From Neptuniibacter sp. 1_MG-2023 (lineage in GTDB: Bacteria > Pseudomonadota > Gammaproteobacteria > Pseudomonadales > Balneatricaceae): DNA of 64,000 nucleotides. The stretch is from positions 79,316 to 143,315 of the forward strand of contig NZ_JAUOQR010000009.1 in NCBI RefSeq assembly GCF_030547185.1, in the 5' to 3' direction. The notes beneath the pieces are model-generated. The model had not been told where the DNA came from and searched no databases. It saw only the letters and a list, made by a program, of their open reading frames with translations. The position numbers and the translations under genes are program-made. Below, one piece after another: positions 1-10,160 of the stretch. The stretch's first letter is position 1, and each line of letters starts with the position of its first letter.

Positions 1-3000
1 TAGTTGAGCATATCATCGTCCGTTAGGTTGTCTGTGATAAACAGCTCGTTAAGCCGCTTTAGAATGACAGATAGAAACTCTTCCTTTTTATCTTTAGCTT
101 TCGCAGACCCAATATCAGTATTCGGGTCAAGCGTGTAATCTGGCGCATCTTCTTTTAGCTTCAGATCTTGCTCGCGAATCTTAGATAAGCGGTAATGACT
201 CAGGGTGACGTTACTCAGGTCAACATCATCATCGTCACTGACTTTCTCCCGCAACATAGGCCGAAGGTGCCTAGCAAACAGGCTGAGCTTTTCCAGCTCT
301 TTATCGTCATAATCGACGATCTGTGACATAAACTCATAAAAACGAACAAAGCTGCCCAGGTCTTTCTTAAAGATCTCTAGCCTATCTTTTTCCTGCTTAC
401 ACTCTGTAAAGCTATTTTCGGCATTGGCGATCAGCGTTGCATCCCCAGTGCGCTTGGTCCGTTCAAAGATATCTTTGGCTTGCTTGTAGGCATCAATCGC
501 AGAAGCGTAACGTTTCTGCCAACGTTCGACGGCAGGTTTACAGATATTACTGATAGCCGCATTGCTCTTGTTGGGAACAAAGAAAGCAGTACAGAACTGT
601 TCTACTTCGCTCAAAGTAAAAATACCCTGCGCTTTAAGCTTCTCACAGAGGTCATAAACTAGATTGGGGTCAGAAACGTCGGTAAGTTCAGCGGTTTGAT
701 AATAGGGCTGAAAGGCGTCGAGAATATCCTGAGGGTCGTTAAAGAAATCCAGCACAAAGGTACCTGATTCGGCTTTGCCAGGATAAGTTCGGTTCAAACG
801 TGACAAGGTTTGCACACATTCGACGCCTCCCAACTTTTTATCTACGTACATGGCGCAAAGCTTGGGTTGGTCAAAACCTGTCTGAAATTTATTGGCAACC
901 AACATTACTTGATAATCATCGGAATCAAAGGCCTTACGCATATCACGCCCTTTAAGCGCGGGATTCATATTACTTTCGGTAAACTTCTCACCAATAAGCC
1001 CCGTGGCATTAGGGTCATCTTCGTTAAACTCTACCTCGCCAGAGAACGCGACCATCGCCGTGATGTTTTTGTATTTGTTCTCAGCAACGTACTTATCAAA
1101 GGCCAGCTTGTAGCGTACCGCTTCTTTGCGGGAACTGGTCACCACCATCGCCTTCGCTTGCCCACCTAATAGGCCTTTTACATTGGCTTTAAAGTGCTCG
1201 ATGATTACCTGTACTTTTTGCGCAATATTGTAATCGTGTAACCGCACCCATTGGTTCAGTTTGACCTTGGCTCGCTTGCTATCAACCTCTTTATCCAGCT
1301 CTCGGGCTTTTTCCGCAAGGTTATAAGCCACCTTGTAACTGGTGTAGTTTTTCAGCACATCGAGGATAAACCCTTCCTCAATCGCTTGGCGCATACTGTA
1401 AACATGATAAGCCTCAGGCTTATTGGTGGATGAAGCAGGCAAGTCAGGATCAGGTAAGCGGCCAAACAGTTCCAAAGTTTTCGATTTAGGCGTGGCAGTA
1501 AAGGCAAAATAACTGAGGCTTTGTGAACCTTTTCGGGCGCTAATAGTAGCATCCAAAATATCTTCTGATGTTAACTCATCGTCAACCGGATCGGTCGAAT
1601 CGGTCATCAACACTTCTTTCAGCTGACGCGCAGTCGAGCCTGACTGAGATGAATGGGCCTCATCGGCAATCACCGCATAGTTACGCGCTTTCAGGTTGAC
1701 GCTGTTCTCAATCGCCTTCAGGACATGTGGGAAGGTCTGAATGGTCACGATAATAATCGGCTGAGCATCTTCCAACGCGCTAGCCAGTTTTTCTGATTTA
1801 GAACCCTGACCCTCTTTGTTATTGATCCGCCCGACGACACCATCCGCATGCTCAAACTGATAGATGGTGTCCTGTAGCTGATCATCGAGTACGGTACGGT
1901 CGGTTACCACAATCACCGAATGAAAGCGTTTATTACCCTTAGCATCATACAGTGAGGCGAGTTGGTGAGCGGTCCAGGCGATAGAGTTTGATTTACCCGA
2001 GCCGGCACTATGCTGCACTAAGTATTTATGGCCAGGCCCGTTGTCACGAGCATCTCCGACCAGTTTATTGACGACATCCCACTGATGATAACGGGGGAAG
2101 ATCATGGTCTCTTTCTTGCTTTTTTTACCCTGCCAGTCCTCTTTATCTTCGATTTGCAGATGAACAAACTTAGCTAGAATTTTCAGCAAATTGTCGGGAG
2201 CCAGCACCTCATTCCACAGATAAGCCGTGGCATACTCATTCGGATCAGCAGGAACATCATTACCCGCCGCGCCCTCGGCAGTGCCTTTGTTGAACGGCAG
2301 GAAGAAAGTGTTCTCCCCCTCCAACTTTGTCGCCATATAAACTTCATACTGACTTACCGCAAAATGCACCAACGCGCCGCGTTTAAAGGTAAGCAGCGGT
2401 TCAGGTTTATTGGTCACGGGGTCTTTCGGCAGACGGGTCAGTTTGTATTGTTTGATCGCATTATTAACCGCCTGCTTAAACTCAGATTTCAGTTCAAGCG
2501 TGGCGATAGGCAGGCCATTAAGAAACAACACTAAATCGATGCGCCATTTTTTGGCCTGTTTACCTGTTTCAGCCAGATGCGCCTCGGTGGCATAAGGGCT
2601 ATACACTAATTCAGGCACCACTCGCAGACGGTTCTTCTGGTAGCGCACTAAGGTATCAGGATTGAGATTATGATCAGGCTTAAACTGACAGAGACGAAAA
2701 CGAGTACCGCGATCTTTGAGTTCATTGCGCAACACCCCCAAGGTGCCAAAGGTGCGTAGGTCTTTGCTCGCCGCGTTAGGGTCTGCCTTGGATAACTGAG
2801 AAGCCACCCGCTCCAAAAAGTGTTGTTCCGGATTTTGCGGATAGAGCTTGCCGTATTTCTGCCATTGTTCAGGCTGAGTCTCTTGCACAAAACCGAGTAG
2901 GTCCTCTTCATACAGCGCCAGCTTAGGGTTATAGCCCGAGGGTTGTCCGGGCAACCAGCCGTTAGCGATTAGCTGGTCAATGATGTCGTTTTGAAAGATA

Positions 3001-3038
3001 ACTTCCTTTGATTTGTCGCCGTCAGATAGCTTGCTCAT
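1..3038 (-). CDS. hsdR: Type I restriction enzyme R subunit HsdR (3' end beyond window)
   Basis: This is the motor and nuclease subunit of a type I restriction enzyme; it translocates DNA and cuts foreign DNA lacking HsdM methylation. The reading frame is open from ATG 3038 to the left edge, giving about 1,012 residues with the C-terminus missing. The N-terminal part carries a PD-(D/E)xK-type nuclease core (RIDLVLF, then LELK near residues 166-182). The helicase part has a Walker A motif HSAGSGKS near residue 340 and a DEAH box near residue 457, followed by SF2 motif III-like FAFTATP. The start overlaps the stop of the upstream DUF262 gene as ATGA, so translation is probably coupled. It is the last visible gene of the hsdM-hsdS-DUF262-hsdR operon. 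Family assignment is very secure; sequence specificity cannot be read from it. Confidence 0.96.
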   Translation of the reverse strand, partial: MSKLSDGDKSKEVIFQNDIIDQLIANGWLPGQPSGYNPKLALYEEDLLGFVQETQPEQWQKYGKLYPQNPEQHFLERVASQLSKADPNAASKDLRTFGTLGVLRNELKDRGTRFRLCQFKPDHNLNPDTLVRYQKNRLRVVPELVYSPYATEAHLAETGKQAKKWRIDLVLFLNGLPIATLELKSEFKQAVNNAIKQYKLTRLPKDPVTNKPEPLLTFKRGALVHFAVSQYEVYMATKLEGENTFFLPFNKGTAEGAAGNDVPADPNEYATAYLWNEVLAPDNLLKILAKFVHLQIEDKEDWQGKKSKKETMIFPRYHQWDVVNKLVGDARDNGPGHKYLVQHSAGSGKSNSIAWTAHQLASLYDAKGNKRFHSVIVVTDRTVLDDQLQDTIYQFEHADGVVGRINNKEGQGSKSEKLASALEDAQPIIIVTIQTFPHVLKAIENSVNLKARNYAVIADEAHSSQSGSTARQLKEVLMTDSTDPVDDELTSEDILDATISARKGSQSLSYFAFTATPKSKTLELFGRLPDPDLPASSTNKPEAYHVYSMRQAIEEGFILDVLKNYTSYKVAYNLAEKARELDKEVDSKRAKVKLNQWVRLHDYNIAQKVQVIIEHFKANVKGLLGGQAKAMVVTSSRKEAVRYKLAFDKYVAENKYKNITAMVAFSGEVEFNEDDPNATGLIGEKFTESNMNPALKGRDMRKAFDSDDYQVMLVANKFQTGFDQPKLCAMYVDKKLGGVECVQTLSRLNRTYPGKAESGTFVLDFFNDPQDILDAFQPYYQTAELTDVSDPNLVYDLCEKLKAQGIFTLSEVEQFCTAFFVPNKSNAAISNICKPAVERWQKRYASAIDAYKQAKDIFERTKRTGDATLIANAENSFTECKQEKDRLEIFKKDLGSFVRFYEFMSQIVDYDDKELEKLSLFARHLRPMLREKVSDDDDVDLSNVTLSHYRLSKIREQDLKLKEDAPDYTLDPNTDIGSAKAKDKKEEFLSVILKRLNELFITDNLTDDDMLN

Positions 3039-4876
3039 GGTTTCTCAAAACTCCATATTTTCTCGCATATTTTTCGGTATAATCGCTGGCGTTTAACAAT
3101 ATCGGCTTTATTAAATAAATCATGCGGTTCGAATGGCAGTTTGAGGTCTTCTTTCATTTTCAAAAAATTAGGATTGTTGTGATAAGTAAGTTCGCAAAGA
3201 GTTTGTACTAAAAGGTTTTCTTTAATGTAATGCGGTAGCTTTTCTTTGTATGGCTTAGCTCCATATGACTGATTAGATCCGCGAGGTAATAGAACAAGTG
3301 CACCGACACGATTTCTGTACTCTTCAAAATCACCTTTTTGATCAAACTCATTTTTGTGACGATCAAATTTGTCTGCCCAAATATGCTCAACCTCAAATGG
3401 TTTGCCATTTGGACTATGGTAGTAAGACTCAAAGGTTTCATTTTTACCCGATTTCTTATCTATAAAAGAGGATATACGTGAAAGAAGGAATTTAACAAAT
3501 CGGCGGTTTTGGCCATGCAAACGGAATGTATCTAACCCACTCCAAGTTTGATCCATATCTGCTAACTTACTTGCTAAGATAAGTTGTAGTTGTGAAAGAT
3601 CAGTATTTCGTATTTCCTTAACCAGCGTATACATTGTGTAGCGTATTGAGCTTGCTGAAAACTTTTTGAAGTTGACTGATCGCCGAACAACAAAAGCTTC
3701 AATATATCTGGCAACAAGATTTATCTTTTTTCTAACTGTATCTACATCATCGCTTTTAATTAAGGGGGCTAACAAAAGTGGATAACTTAGGGAGTTCGCT
3801 ATTCCCCAGCGATGAATGTAATAAACGTGCTCAAGCGGCTCTAAGAATGTTGACTCAGCGTTTCTTATGGATAAATAAGCATTTCTGTAGAAATCAAAGT
3901 CCTCATTCACAAATACAGAAAAGTCATCTTGTGTAGCTGATTCAAGGCCCATTAATGAGAGGTTTTCTCTTACCCAACTATGGAAACGCGTGCCTATCTT
4001 CTCAAAATCCTCATTCTTTGAACCAGCTAAACCAGGGCGGATAGTTTTAGCATACTTCCCACGTAACCATGCCTGAAAGAAACGCTGATCATCGTCTTTA
4101 TCTAAAGCATGTAACGCTTGAATTGAGCTTTTCCAGTGATCATTGGCTTTTTGCCTAAGTCCATCATCTTTAAATCGAGATAGTACAAAGCCTTTCAACA
4201 TTTCAGTCGGGGTTAAATTTAGCCCCCGATCATTCATCGTCTCAAATATCGTGTATGCGTTATCATCTGAGTAGGCAACAATTTCAACCAACACAACACG
4301 TTCTTTTACCCAGTCGATAAAGTAAGGAAGAACAATGGCATCAATTTCTTTAGGAAAAGCAGACTCTATATCCTCATATCTTGATGCCATGTTGTGAGTA
4401 GATTCGTCATCATTTGGTTTTGATTGATATTCGCCAGATTCGAACAAGCTCTTCAGACATGGGATACGTTCTTTTACAATAATATTGAAAGATTTTTTTC
4501 CGAATTTTTCAGAAAATATCATCGATTCAATAGCTTCACTAATCCCCATAGATTTTTGAAGATTATTTAGATAAATCATAAATAAGGTAAGTGAGGTCAA
4601 TCTTTGCTGGCCATCAATTATACTTCGATTGCCATCTCGCTCACTCAACACAAACGGCCCTAAGTAATAACTATTATAATTTTCAACCTCGTCTCGGCTA
4701 TGGTTCGGTTGATACTCTATAAGGAATGCAGAGGTTAAATCCGTTACTAATTGTTCAATATGCTTTTGCTGCCAGCTGTATTCTCGCTGAAAATAGTCAA
4801 CCGTATATTTCTTGTTATCCAAAACCTCAAGGATAGTCCGATCATTTGCTTCTATCTTGTTTTCTAACTTACTCAT
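3035..4876 (-). CDS. DUF262 and DUF1524 (HNH) protein, GmrSD-like, inside the hsd operon
   Basis: The 613-residue protein begins with a DUF262 domain. QREYSW lies at residues 30-35 and the ParB/Srx-like signature DGQQRLTSL at about 88-96. It ends with a DUF1524 HNH-type nuclease domain, with EH at 497-498, RNRVGALVLLP around 521-531 and SNQSYG near 534. This architecture is that of GmrSD-type type IV restriction enzymes and related defence nucleases, which use NTP hydrolysis by DUF262 to control the HNH nuclease. The gene overlaps hsdS by ATGA at its start and hsdR by ATGA at its end, so it is embedded in the type I operon. Its base composition looks more AT-rich than hsdM or hsdR. It could be an independent modification-dependent nuclease or an accessory of the type I complex; the sequence does not decide. 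Confidence 0.9.
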   Translation of the reverse strand: MSKLENKIEANDRTILEVLDNKKYTVDYFQREYSWQQKHIEQLVTDLTSAFLIEYQPNHSRDEVENYNSYYLGPFVLSERDGNRSIIDGQQRLTSLTLFMIYLNNLQKSMGISEAIESMIFSEKFGKKSFNIIVKERIPCLKSLFESGEYQSKPNDDESTHNMASRYEDIESAFPKEIDAIVLPYFIDWVKERVVLVEIVAYSDDNAYTIFETMNDRGLNLTPTEMLKGFVLSRFKDDGLRQKANDHWKSSIQALHALDKDDDQRFFQAWLRGKYAKTIRPGLAGSKNEDFEKIGTRFHSWVRENLSLMGLESATQDDFSVFVNEDFDFYRNAYLSIRNAESTFLEPLEHVYYIHRWGIANSLSYPLLLAPLIKSDDVDTVRKKINLVARYIEAFVVRRSVNFKKFSASSIRYTMYTLVKEIRNTDLSQLQLILASKLADMDQTWSGLDTFRLHGQNRRFVKFLLSRISSFIDKKSGKNETFESYYHSPNGKPFEVEHIWADKFDRHKNEFDQKGDFEEYRNRVGALVLLPRGSNQSYGAKPYKEKLPHYIKENLLVQTLCELTYHNNPNFLKMKEDLKLPFEPHDLFNKADIVKRQRLYRKICEKIWSFEKP

Positions 4877-6243
4877 GCGGTAGCTTCCATGCTGGATTTG
4901 GGTTGTTCGAGCTGCCAGTTGCGAACGTCTATTTTGCCTGTGACGGCGGCGGAGATTAAGGCTGTGCGGCGTTCTTTTAATAGGCTTATTTGCCTAACAC
5001 AAAAGCCATTTGTTTTATCAATTTTCTTCAACTTAGATTTGAGGTACTGAACAATTTCTGATTGTTCTTCTATTTGGGGGGTTGGTATTCTAAGTGCCCC
5101 AATTATTTCACAGTTCAATGCCGCTTGATTCCCTCCTCTTCCAAGTTCCCTTAAATCTTCATACATAGCTTGAAAAATAAAGAACAAAAAATCGCAATGT
5201 ACATTCTGATTTGGTGTAATCGCAGCCATATTTTGGTTGATACAGGAATCAAATCTAAGAACGGAAGAACTTCCTCTAGTTTTACCCTGGCCCACCATCC
5301 CAACCAAGACTGAGTTTGCTGGTACTAATTGAACTGATGTACTTACTAGTGCTTTATCTGTAATAAACTCCACTGAAGAAAGCACTTCTGTCTCATTAAG
5401 ACAAGTTGATGCAAGCCAAGGTATGGAGCCATCTAGCCAATAAGTTTTGTTGTTTTTATCTGGTGTGCTTCCATTCGATACTTTCGATAGATGAGCTACC
5501 TTTGGTAAGACCCAATGCTCTGGCACTTCTCCCAACCACTCAACACCTGAATCTTTCATCGGGACGTTGGGGTTTAGGCCTTTGGTGACGGCATGGCTGA
5601 TCACCGCCTGACGCTTCTCTTTCAGCAGTTTGATCAGTTGCTGTTGCTTGTCGATCAGGGTGTCGATCTTGGCGGTTTCGTGGTCGAGGAAGTTGGCGAT
5701 TTTTTCTTGTTCGTCATTCGGTGCCCTAAGGAACCCTAAATCACGTAATGTTCCTAGCGATACAAAATTCTGAACGCCGCCTCTAGCCTCTAAACTTAAC
5801 TGTGAATCACATTCACTGCTTTGTAAAAAGAAATTCAAGAATGTTGTGTTTATATCCTGGTTAATTGACGTTTTGAATAACGCTAGATTTTTAATCGCAA
5901 AGTCATCTCTTTCATTGACTACGATCGGAGAACCCACTGTACCAATCATTGGCATTAATATATCGCCGACATCTACTTTAGATCGCTGGATAATAGATAA
6001 ATAGTCGTCTTTAGAAATATGTTTACACTGTTCAAAACTTAACTGCCCAGAAGTAACATCTTTCGATGTTACTAAGTAAAAAGAGCTTTTAGAGGGAGAA
6101 ACATATGATGGTGTATCGTGAGTTCCATCTCGAACATCAATAAGCATTTTCAATGAAGGAACAGACCAGTGGGCTGGAATAACATCAAGCCACTCCACAC
6201 CTGCATCTATATATTCAGGATAAGCCTGATATTTGGCCTTCAT
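4873..6243 (-). CDS. hsdS: Type I restriction-modification specificity subunit HsdS
   Basis: HsdS recognises the bipartite target for the HsdM methylase and HsdR nuclease. The 456 residues have the classic two-repeat layout. Each half opens with a GVEWL..(I/V)P.HW motif (near residues 16 and 233) followed by a variable target recognition domain. Each ends with a helical conserved region containing LLKEKRQAVISHAVTKG or LLKERRTALISAAVTG. The recognition domains are visibly AT-richer than the flanking conserved parts, as expected from exchange of these modules. The ATG overlaps the hsdM stop as TAATG and the 3' end overlaps the DUF262 gene as ATGA. The DNA target cannot be predicted without comparison to characterised domains. 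Confidence 0.95.
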   Translation of the reverse strand: MKAKYQAYPEYIDAGVEWLDVIPAHWSVPSLKMLIDVRDGTHDTPSYVSPSKSSFYLVTSKDVTSGQLSFEQCKHISKDDYLSIIQRSKVDVGDILMPMIGTVGSPIVVNERDDFAIKNLALFKTSINQDINTTFLNFFLQSSECDSQLSLEARGGVQNFVSLGTLRDLGFLRAPNDEQEKIANFLDHETAKIDTLIDKQQQLIKLLKEKRQAVISHAVTKGLNPNVPMKDSGVEWLGEVPEHWVLPKVAHLSKVSNGSTPDKNNKTYWLDGSIPWLASTCLNETEVLSSVEFITDKALVSTSVQLVPANSVLVGMVGQGKTRGSSSVLRFDSCINQNMAAITPNQNVHCDFLFFIFQAMYEDLRELGRGGNQAALNCEIIGALRIPTPQIEEQSEIVQYLKSKLKKIDKTNGFCVRQISLLKERRTALISAAVTGKIDVRNWQLEQPKSSMEATA

Positions 6244-8606
6244 TAGGAGTGCACCTCTTTGAGAAGCGCCATTATCTCCACGCTGATCTTATCCAGATCC
6301 GCATCAATCTCTTCCAAACTGCGTGGTGGCTGGTAAACATAGAAATGGCGATTAAAGGGGATCTCATAGCCGACAATACCAATCTCTTCATCTTTGGCGT
6401 CGCGCTTATTAGCATCGATCCAGGCATCGGGCACATGGGGGGCCACTTCACGCTCGAAGTAGCTTTCGATCAGGGTTTCGGTGGGTTGTGAGGGATCGAG
6501 GGGGACGTTTTCGTTATCCCGCAAGTCACCATCTGGTTGGTATTCCACCACGGTGGGTTTACCATTCAGAGTAACGGAGAATGCACCATATTTGGGTTGA
6601 GCCGTCTCTTTCAAAACCTTTTTGATAACAGGCTGCGCTTCAGGGTTCTTCCAACTAATCGCATCCAGCAGTTGCTTCTTCTCTTTGGCATCCAGCTTGA
6701 TGCCAGCTTGTTTCATGGCAAGTTTCAGCGCGTCTTCAAACCGATTAAAGTCATCGCAGGGCTGATCAATAACCATGCTTGAGCCCATTGATGCACCCAA
6801 TGTCGCTTGTAGCTCATGGCCTTTATCCAGCAAAGCTTTTTGGCTCAACCAGAGTTTGCTATCCAGTAGATCTTTGATCTGCTTCTCTTTGAGTTCAGGG
6901 TAGCTGACCTTGAGTTCCGCCCTGATTTCGATCGCAACATCGGCAAGCTCACCGTAATTCGTCTCATCCCAGTCGGCACCATAGGCCAGCCAGATCCACT
7001 GCATCGGCGCATTAAAGGGTTTCGGCGCAAAACGCAGTGCTTCCAAGCGTTCATCACTGACCTGTACTGACAGCCGTAATGGACGCTCGATGGTAATACG
7101 GCGATAGCCGAAGTCGGTGGTATCGAATATTTTGCTGGAGAAGGTTTTGGCGCTCTCGGTTTTGGGGTTGGCCGCTTGGCGTCCTCGACTGCTCTTTTGT
7201 TCAGCGGGTTTATCTAGCGATTGATTGTCGATAGTTTCAAAACCACCGAAACAACGGGTGATCATACGGATATCCTCAGCGCTCATCTCATTACGTTTAG
7301 AGCCTAGCGATTTACGCATCTTGCCGCAGAGGTTGACGGCGTTAATCAGCTGTACCTTACCTTTGCGCTCGGCTGATTTCTTGTTCGACAGCACCCAAAC
7401 ATACGTCGCGATGCCGGTGTTGTAAAACATATCATTCGGCAAGGCGATAATCGCTTCCAGCAGATCCGCTTCGAGGATATAGCGGCGAATCTCACTCTCC
7501 CCGCTACCCGCGCCACCGGTAAACAAAGGCGAACCGTTGAGGATAATACCGATGCGGCCACCGCCCTCAACAACGCCTGACTGGTTTATCGAGGTATCGC
7601 GCAGCTTACTGATCAGGTGCATTAGAAACAGCAGCGAGCCATCCGACACCCGTGGCAGCCCAGGCCCAAAACGGCCAGCATAGCCCTTCAGAGTATGCTC
7701 GTCCTTAATGTCGCCCTCCACCTTTTTCCAGTCCACGCCAAACGGTGGATTAGACAGCATGTAGTCGAATTTATCGGCGTAGAGTTGATCGTTTGATAAC
7801 GTGTTACCCAGCTTAATACGGCTAACATCCTGTCCTTTAATCAGCATATCCGCTTTACAGATAGCGTAAGACTCTGGGTTCAACTCCTGCCCAAAGGCTC
7901 GCATAACCGCATTGGCATTGAGCTCATGCACATATTCCATACCACTGGACAGGAAGCCGCCCGTCCCTGCGGTGGGGTCATAGATGGTGCGGATAATGCC
8001 GTCTTTCGTCAGCGCGTCGTCATCCTCCATAAACACCAGTGAGGTGGTCAGGCGGACGATATCCCGTGGGGTAAAGTGTTCCCCTGCGGTCTCATTCGAG
8101 CTTTCTGCAAAACGGCGGATCAGCTCTTCAAAGACTAACCCCATCTCATGGTTAGAAATAGCATCAGGACTCAGATCGGTATTGGCAAACTTCTGCACCA
8201 CTTTGTAGAGCAGGTTGGCATCACTCAGCAGGCCGACAAACTCATCAAACTTGAAGTATTCAAAAATCTCTCGGGCATCTTTAGAAAAGCATTGAACATA
8301 GTTTTCGAGGTTGTCTTTAATACCTGTTTCACCCAACTTATCGAGTGACATGGGGGATGTGTTAAAGAAGTTTTGACTGGTTGCCCGCAGAATTAACTTT
8401 TCAGCGGCTTCCTCAGGCAGGTTCATGCCCTTCACCTTCTCGCATTCGCTCAAAACCGCTTGTTTATCGGACTCAAGTACGCATTCCAAACGACGTAACA
8501 AGGTGAAAGGCAGAATTACCCGCCCATACTGACTTTGTTTGAAATCACCACGCAGAAGATCGGCCACAGACCAGATAAATGCAGCTGTTTGAGAGAAGTT
8601 AGTCAT
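6243..8606 (-). CDS. hsdM: Type I restriction-modification N6-adenine methylase HsdM
   Basis: HsdM methylates adenine in the target chosen by HsdS. The N-terminal HsdM_N helical domain is followed by the SAM-binding motif [11 protein letters not shown] (near residue 215) and the catalytic N6-adenine motif NPPFG (near residue 285). FTPRDIVRL precedes motif I, as in the family. The chosen start, ATG 8606, gives 787 residues beginning [12 protein letters not shown], the usual HsdM N-terminus; an in-frame ATG at 8726 would add 40 residues that do not resemble the family. At about 790 residues it is long, because a C-terminal extension of roughly 250 residues follows the methylase core. It is the first gene of the operon. 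Confidence 0.95.
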   Translation of the reverse strand: MTNFSQTAAFIWSVADLLRGDFKQSQYGRVILPFTLLRRLECVLESDKQAVLSECEKVKGMNLPEEAAEKLILRATSQNFFNTSPMSLDKLGETGIKDNLENYVQCFSKDAREIFEYFKFDEFVGLLSDANLLYKVVQKFANTDLSPDAISNHEMGLVFEELIRRFAESSNETAGEHFTPRDIVRLTTSLVFMEDDDALTKDGIIRTIYDPTAGTGGFLSSGMEYVHELNANAVMRAFGQELNPESYAICKADMLIKGQDVSRIKLGNTLSNDQLYADKFDYMLSNPPFGVDWKKVEGDIKDEHTLKGYAGRFGPGLPRVSDGSLLFLMHLISKLRDTSINQSGVVEGGGRIGIILNGSPLFTGGAGSGESEIRRYILEADLLEAIIALPNDMFYNTGIATYVWVLSNKKSAERKGKVQLINAVNLCGKMRKSLGSKRNEMSAEDIRMITRCFGGFETIDNQSLDKPAEQKSSRGRQAANPKTESAKTFSSKIFDTTDFGYRRITIERPLRLSVQVSDERLEALRFAPKPFNAPMQWIWLAYGADWDETNYGELADVAIEIRAELKVSYPELKEKQIKDLLDSKLWLSQKALLDKGHELQATLGASMGSSMVIDQPCDDFNRFEDALKLAMKQAGIKLDAKEKKQLLDAISWKNPEAQPVIKKVLKETAQPKYGAFSVTLNGKPTVVEYQPDGDLRDNENVPLDPSQPTETLIESYFEREVAPHVPDAWIDANKRDAKDEEIGIVGYEIPFNRHFYVYQPPRSLEEIDADLDKISVEIMALLKEVHS

Positions 8607-8752
8607 GAAATAGCTTTGCCTTATAAAACGTATTAGCAGAGCCAGCGGGGGAAAATATGAAGCGTCCGCTGCCTCTTTTTTATTAAGAATCAGTGTACTA
8701 CAGGGATCAAAGCTTAGGTATATCAAGTGGTGAAAAAGGATAGATCAGGGCT

Positions 8753-8926
8753 ATGATTTTACATGCTCAGATGTTCTTACCCTATCCTCTTACTAAGCTA
8801 ATCAAACGGGTTAATGAAAACGGCTCGTTTGATCTATTTACTCTTAGTTATCGACGCATTACGAATGTTAATTTAAGCGCAAGGCTGGAAGTTATAGGTA
8901 GGAAGATCATTAAAGAGCGTTATTAG
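8753..8926 (+). CDS. Possible small protein of 57 residues, unknown
   Basis: An open frame from ATG 8753 to TAG 8926 fills the gap between hsdM and the LysR gene. The predicted protein is basic and starts MILHAQMFLPYPL. It overlaps the 3' end of the convergent LysR gene by 17 bases. AGGG stands very close to the start codon, so the ribosome site is poor. A dyad (8801-8808 with 8826-8833) lies within it. No family is recognised. It may be a gene remnant or chance reading frame. Confidence 0.22.
   Translation: MILHAQMFLPYPLTKLIKRVNENGSFDLFTLSYRRITNVNLSARLEVIGRKIIKERY
8801..8833. repeat. Inverted repeat with 8-bp arms
   Basis: ATCAAACG at 8801-8808 is matched by CGTTTGAT at 8826-8833, with a 17-base spacer. 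There is no T-run after it on either strand, so it is not a convincing intrinsic terminator. It lies about 200 bases upstream of hsdM and just beyond the LysR stop. Confidence 0.4.
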
Positions 8927-9827
8927 AAAATAGCGATAATAGATCTGCGGGTTGATCTAGGCGCTCTAAAATCATGTTTCTGAAAGCGGCCAGTCGGGCT
9001 GGGACTAATTTTTGATCTGCCCATACCATATAGACTATACCTGATTCGCATTGAATCTCTGGCAGCAAGAGCAACTCTCCTCGTTCTAAATATGGCTGTA
9101 AGGCGGCTTTAGGCGCCATGCAGATACCTATGCCTGAACAAGCTGCTTGTATGCATAGGCGCAGGCTATTTATGGAGTATTTAGGTTTTACGGGGATGCG
9201 GATTATTTTGTTTTGTTGCTTAAACTCCCAAAATTGCATGGTATTACCCATAAGCAGGTGATGTTTTAAAAGATCTTCTGGGGTTACGGGAGTGCCTTTT
9301 TTATCTAAGTAACTGGGAGCCGCCGCGAGTGATAAATCTATATTAAATAAACGCCGTTGAACTAAGTTTGGAGCCTGAGCTGGTCGTGTGACAATGGCTA
9401 AGTCGATCTGATCGTCGAAAAAATGGTCTATATCAGATGAAAATAGTATATGAATATTAACGCCTGGATTCTGCTCCATAAATTCGATAGCGGTTTGCTG
9501 TAGGAATATTTCAGCGAAAGTTTCAGGGCAGGAAACGTGAATATCGCCCACCAATTTAGGTTGTTTGTCTGAGAGCTTTTCCCATTCAGTATCTAGCTGC
9601 TTATAAAGGGATGAGAATTTTTGATAATAGATATCGCCAGCTTTTGTAAGCTGGAATTGCTTAGCATTGCGATGAATTAATTTTTCGCCCAAGGTCTCTT
9701 CTAATTGGGCTACCGCTCTTGAAAGCGTAGGTGCAGATACTTTGGTGTTGATGCTTGCTGCTGCAAATCCACCTGATTCTACTGACTGACAAAACCAGTA
9801 GATGTTGGTCATATCTTTAGCTTTCAT
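8910..9827 (-). CDS. LysR-family transcriptional regulator
   Basis: The 305-residue product has the LysR plan. An N-terminal winged helix-turn-helix reads TNIYWFCQSVESGGFAAAS, followed by APTLSRAVAQLEETLGEKL. A periplasmic-binding-protein-like effector domain follows. ATG 9827 is chosen because it gives the normal family length; the frame remains open upstream only to a TTG at 9905 that would add 26 atypical residues. The gene is divergent from the DUF2798 membrane protein gene at 9918, a common LysR target arrangement, so that gene is its most likely target. The effector is unknown. Confidence 0.9.
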   Translation of the reverse strand: MKAKDMTNIYWFCQSVESGGFAAASINTKVSAPTLSRAVAQLEETLGEKLIHRNAKQFQLTKAGDIYYQKFSSLYKQLDTEWEKLSDKQPKLVGDIHVSCPETFAEIFLQQTAIEFMEQNPGVNIHILFSSDIDHFFDDQIDLAIVTRPAQAPNLVQRRLFNIDLSLAAAPSYLDKKGTPVTPEDLLKHHLLMGNTMQFWEFKQQNKIIRIPVKPKYSINSLRLCIQAACSGIGICMAPKAALQPYLERGELLLLPEIQCESGIVYMVWADQKLVPARLAAFRNMILERLDQPADLLSLFSNNAL

Positions 9828-9917
9828 ATATGCATGCTTACCTTGCAATATTGCCTGTTTTTGAACGACCGTTCCGATGATAGAGTTTACTTGTGAATTA
9901 AACAACTAGGTTTAAAA

Positions 9918-10160
9918 ATGAAGAAGCTTCCTAATAAATTCCAAGTACCTTTAGTTATGTCCATTATGGTACCGACTATGCTGCTTGGTATGCCGGCAAT
10001 TGTGGTTTATCGAAATGCCACAGCGGATTCAGTTTTGTTTGATGAGTGGATAGCAACGGTAAGCCAAACGCTTCCCCTCGCCTTGTTGTTATTTTTTAGT
10101 GTGGGTTCTCTTGCTCGTTTAGTCGTAACTAAGTTCTTAGTTGAACCTAAAGAGCACTAA
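9918..10160 (+). CDS. DUF2798 small membrane protein
   Basis: The 80-residue protein begins with basic residues and has two hydrophobic segments (about residues 11-31 and 49-71), matching the DUF2798 family of two-helix inner membrane proteins of unknown function. It is transcribed divergently from the LysR gene, with about 90 bases between the two starts, so control by that regulator is likely. A weak AGG lies upstream of ATG 9918. The family call is fairly secure; nothing can be said of its biochemical role. Confidence 0.8.
   Translation: MKKLPNKFQVPLVMSIMVPTMLLGMPAIVVYRNATADSVLFDEWIATVSQTLPLALLLFFSVGSLARLVVTKFLVEPKEH

Noticed and set aside
8801..8833. Inverted repeat considered as terminator for the LysR gene
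   Set aside because: No T-run on the minus strand after the stem; kept only as a dyad.
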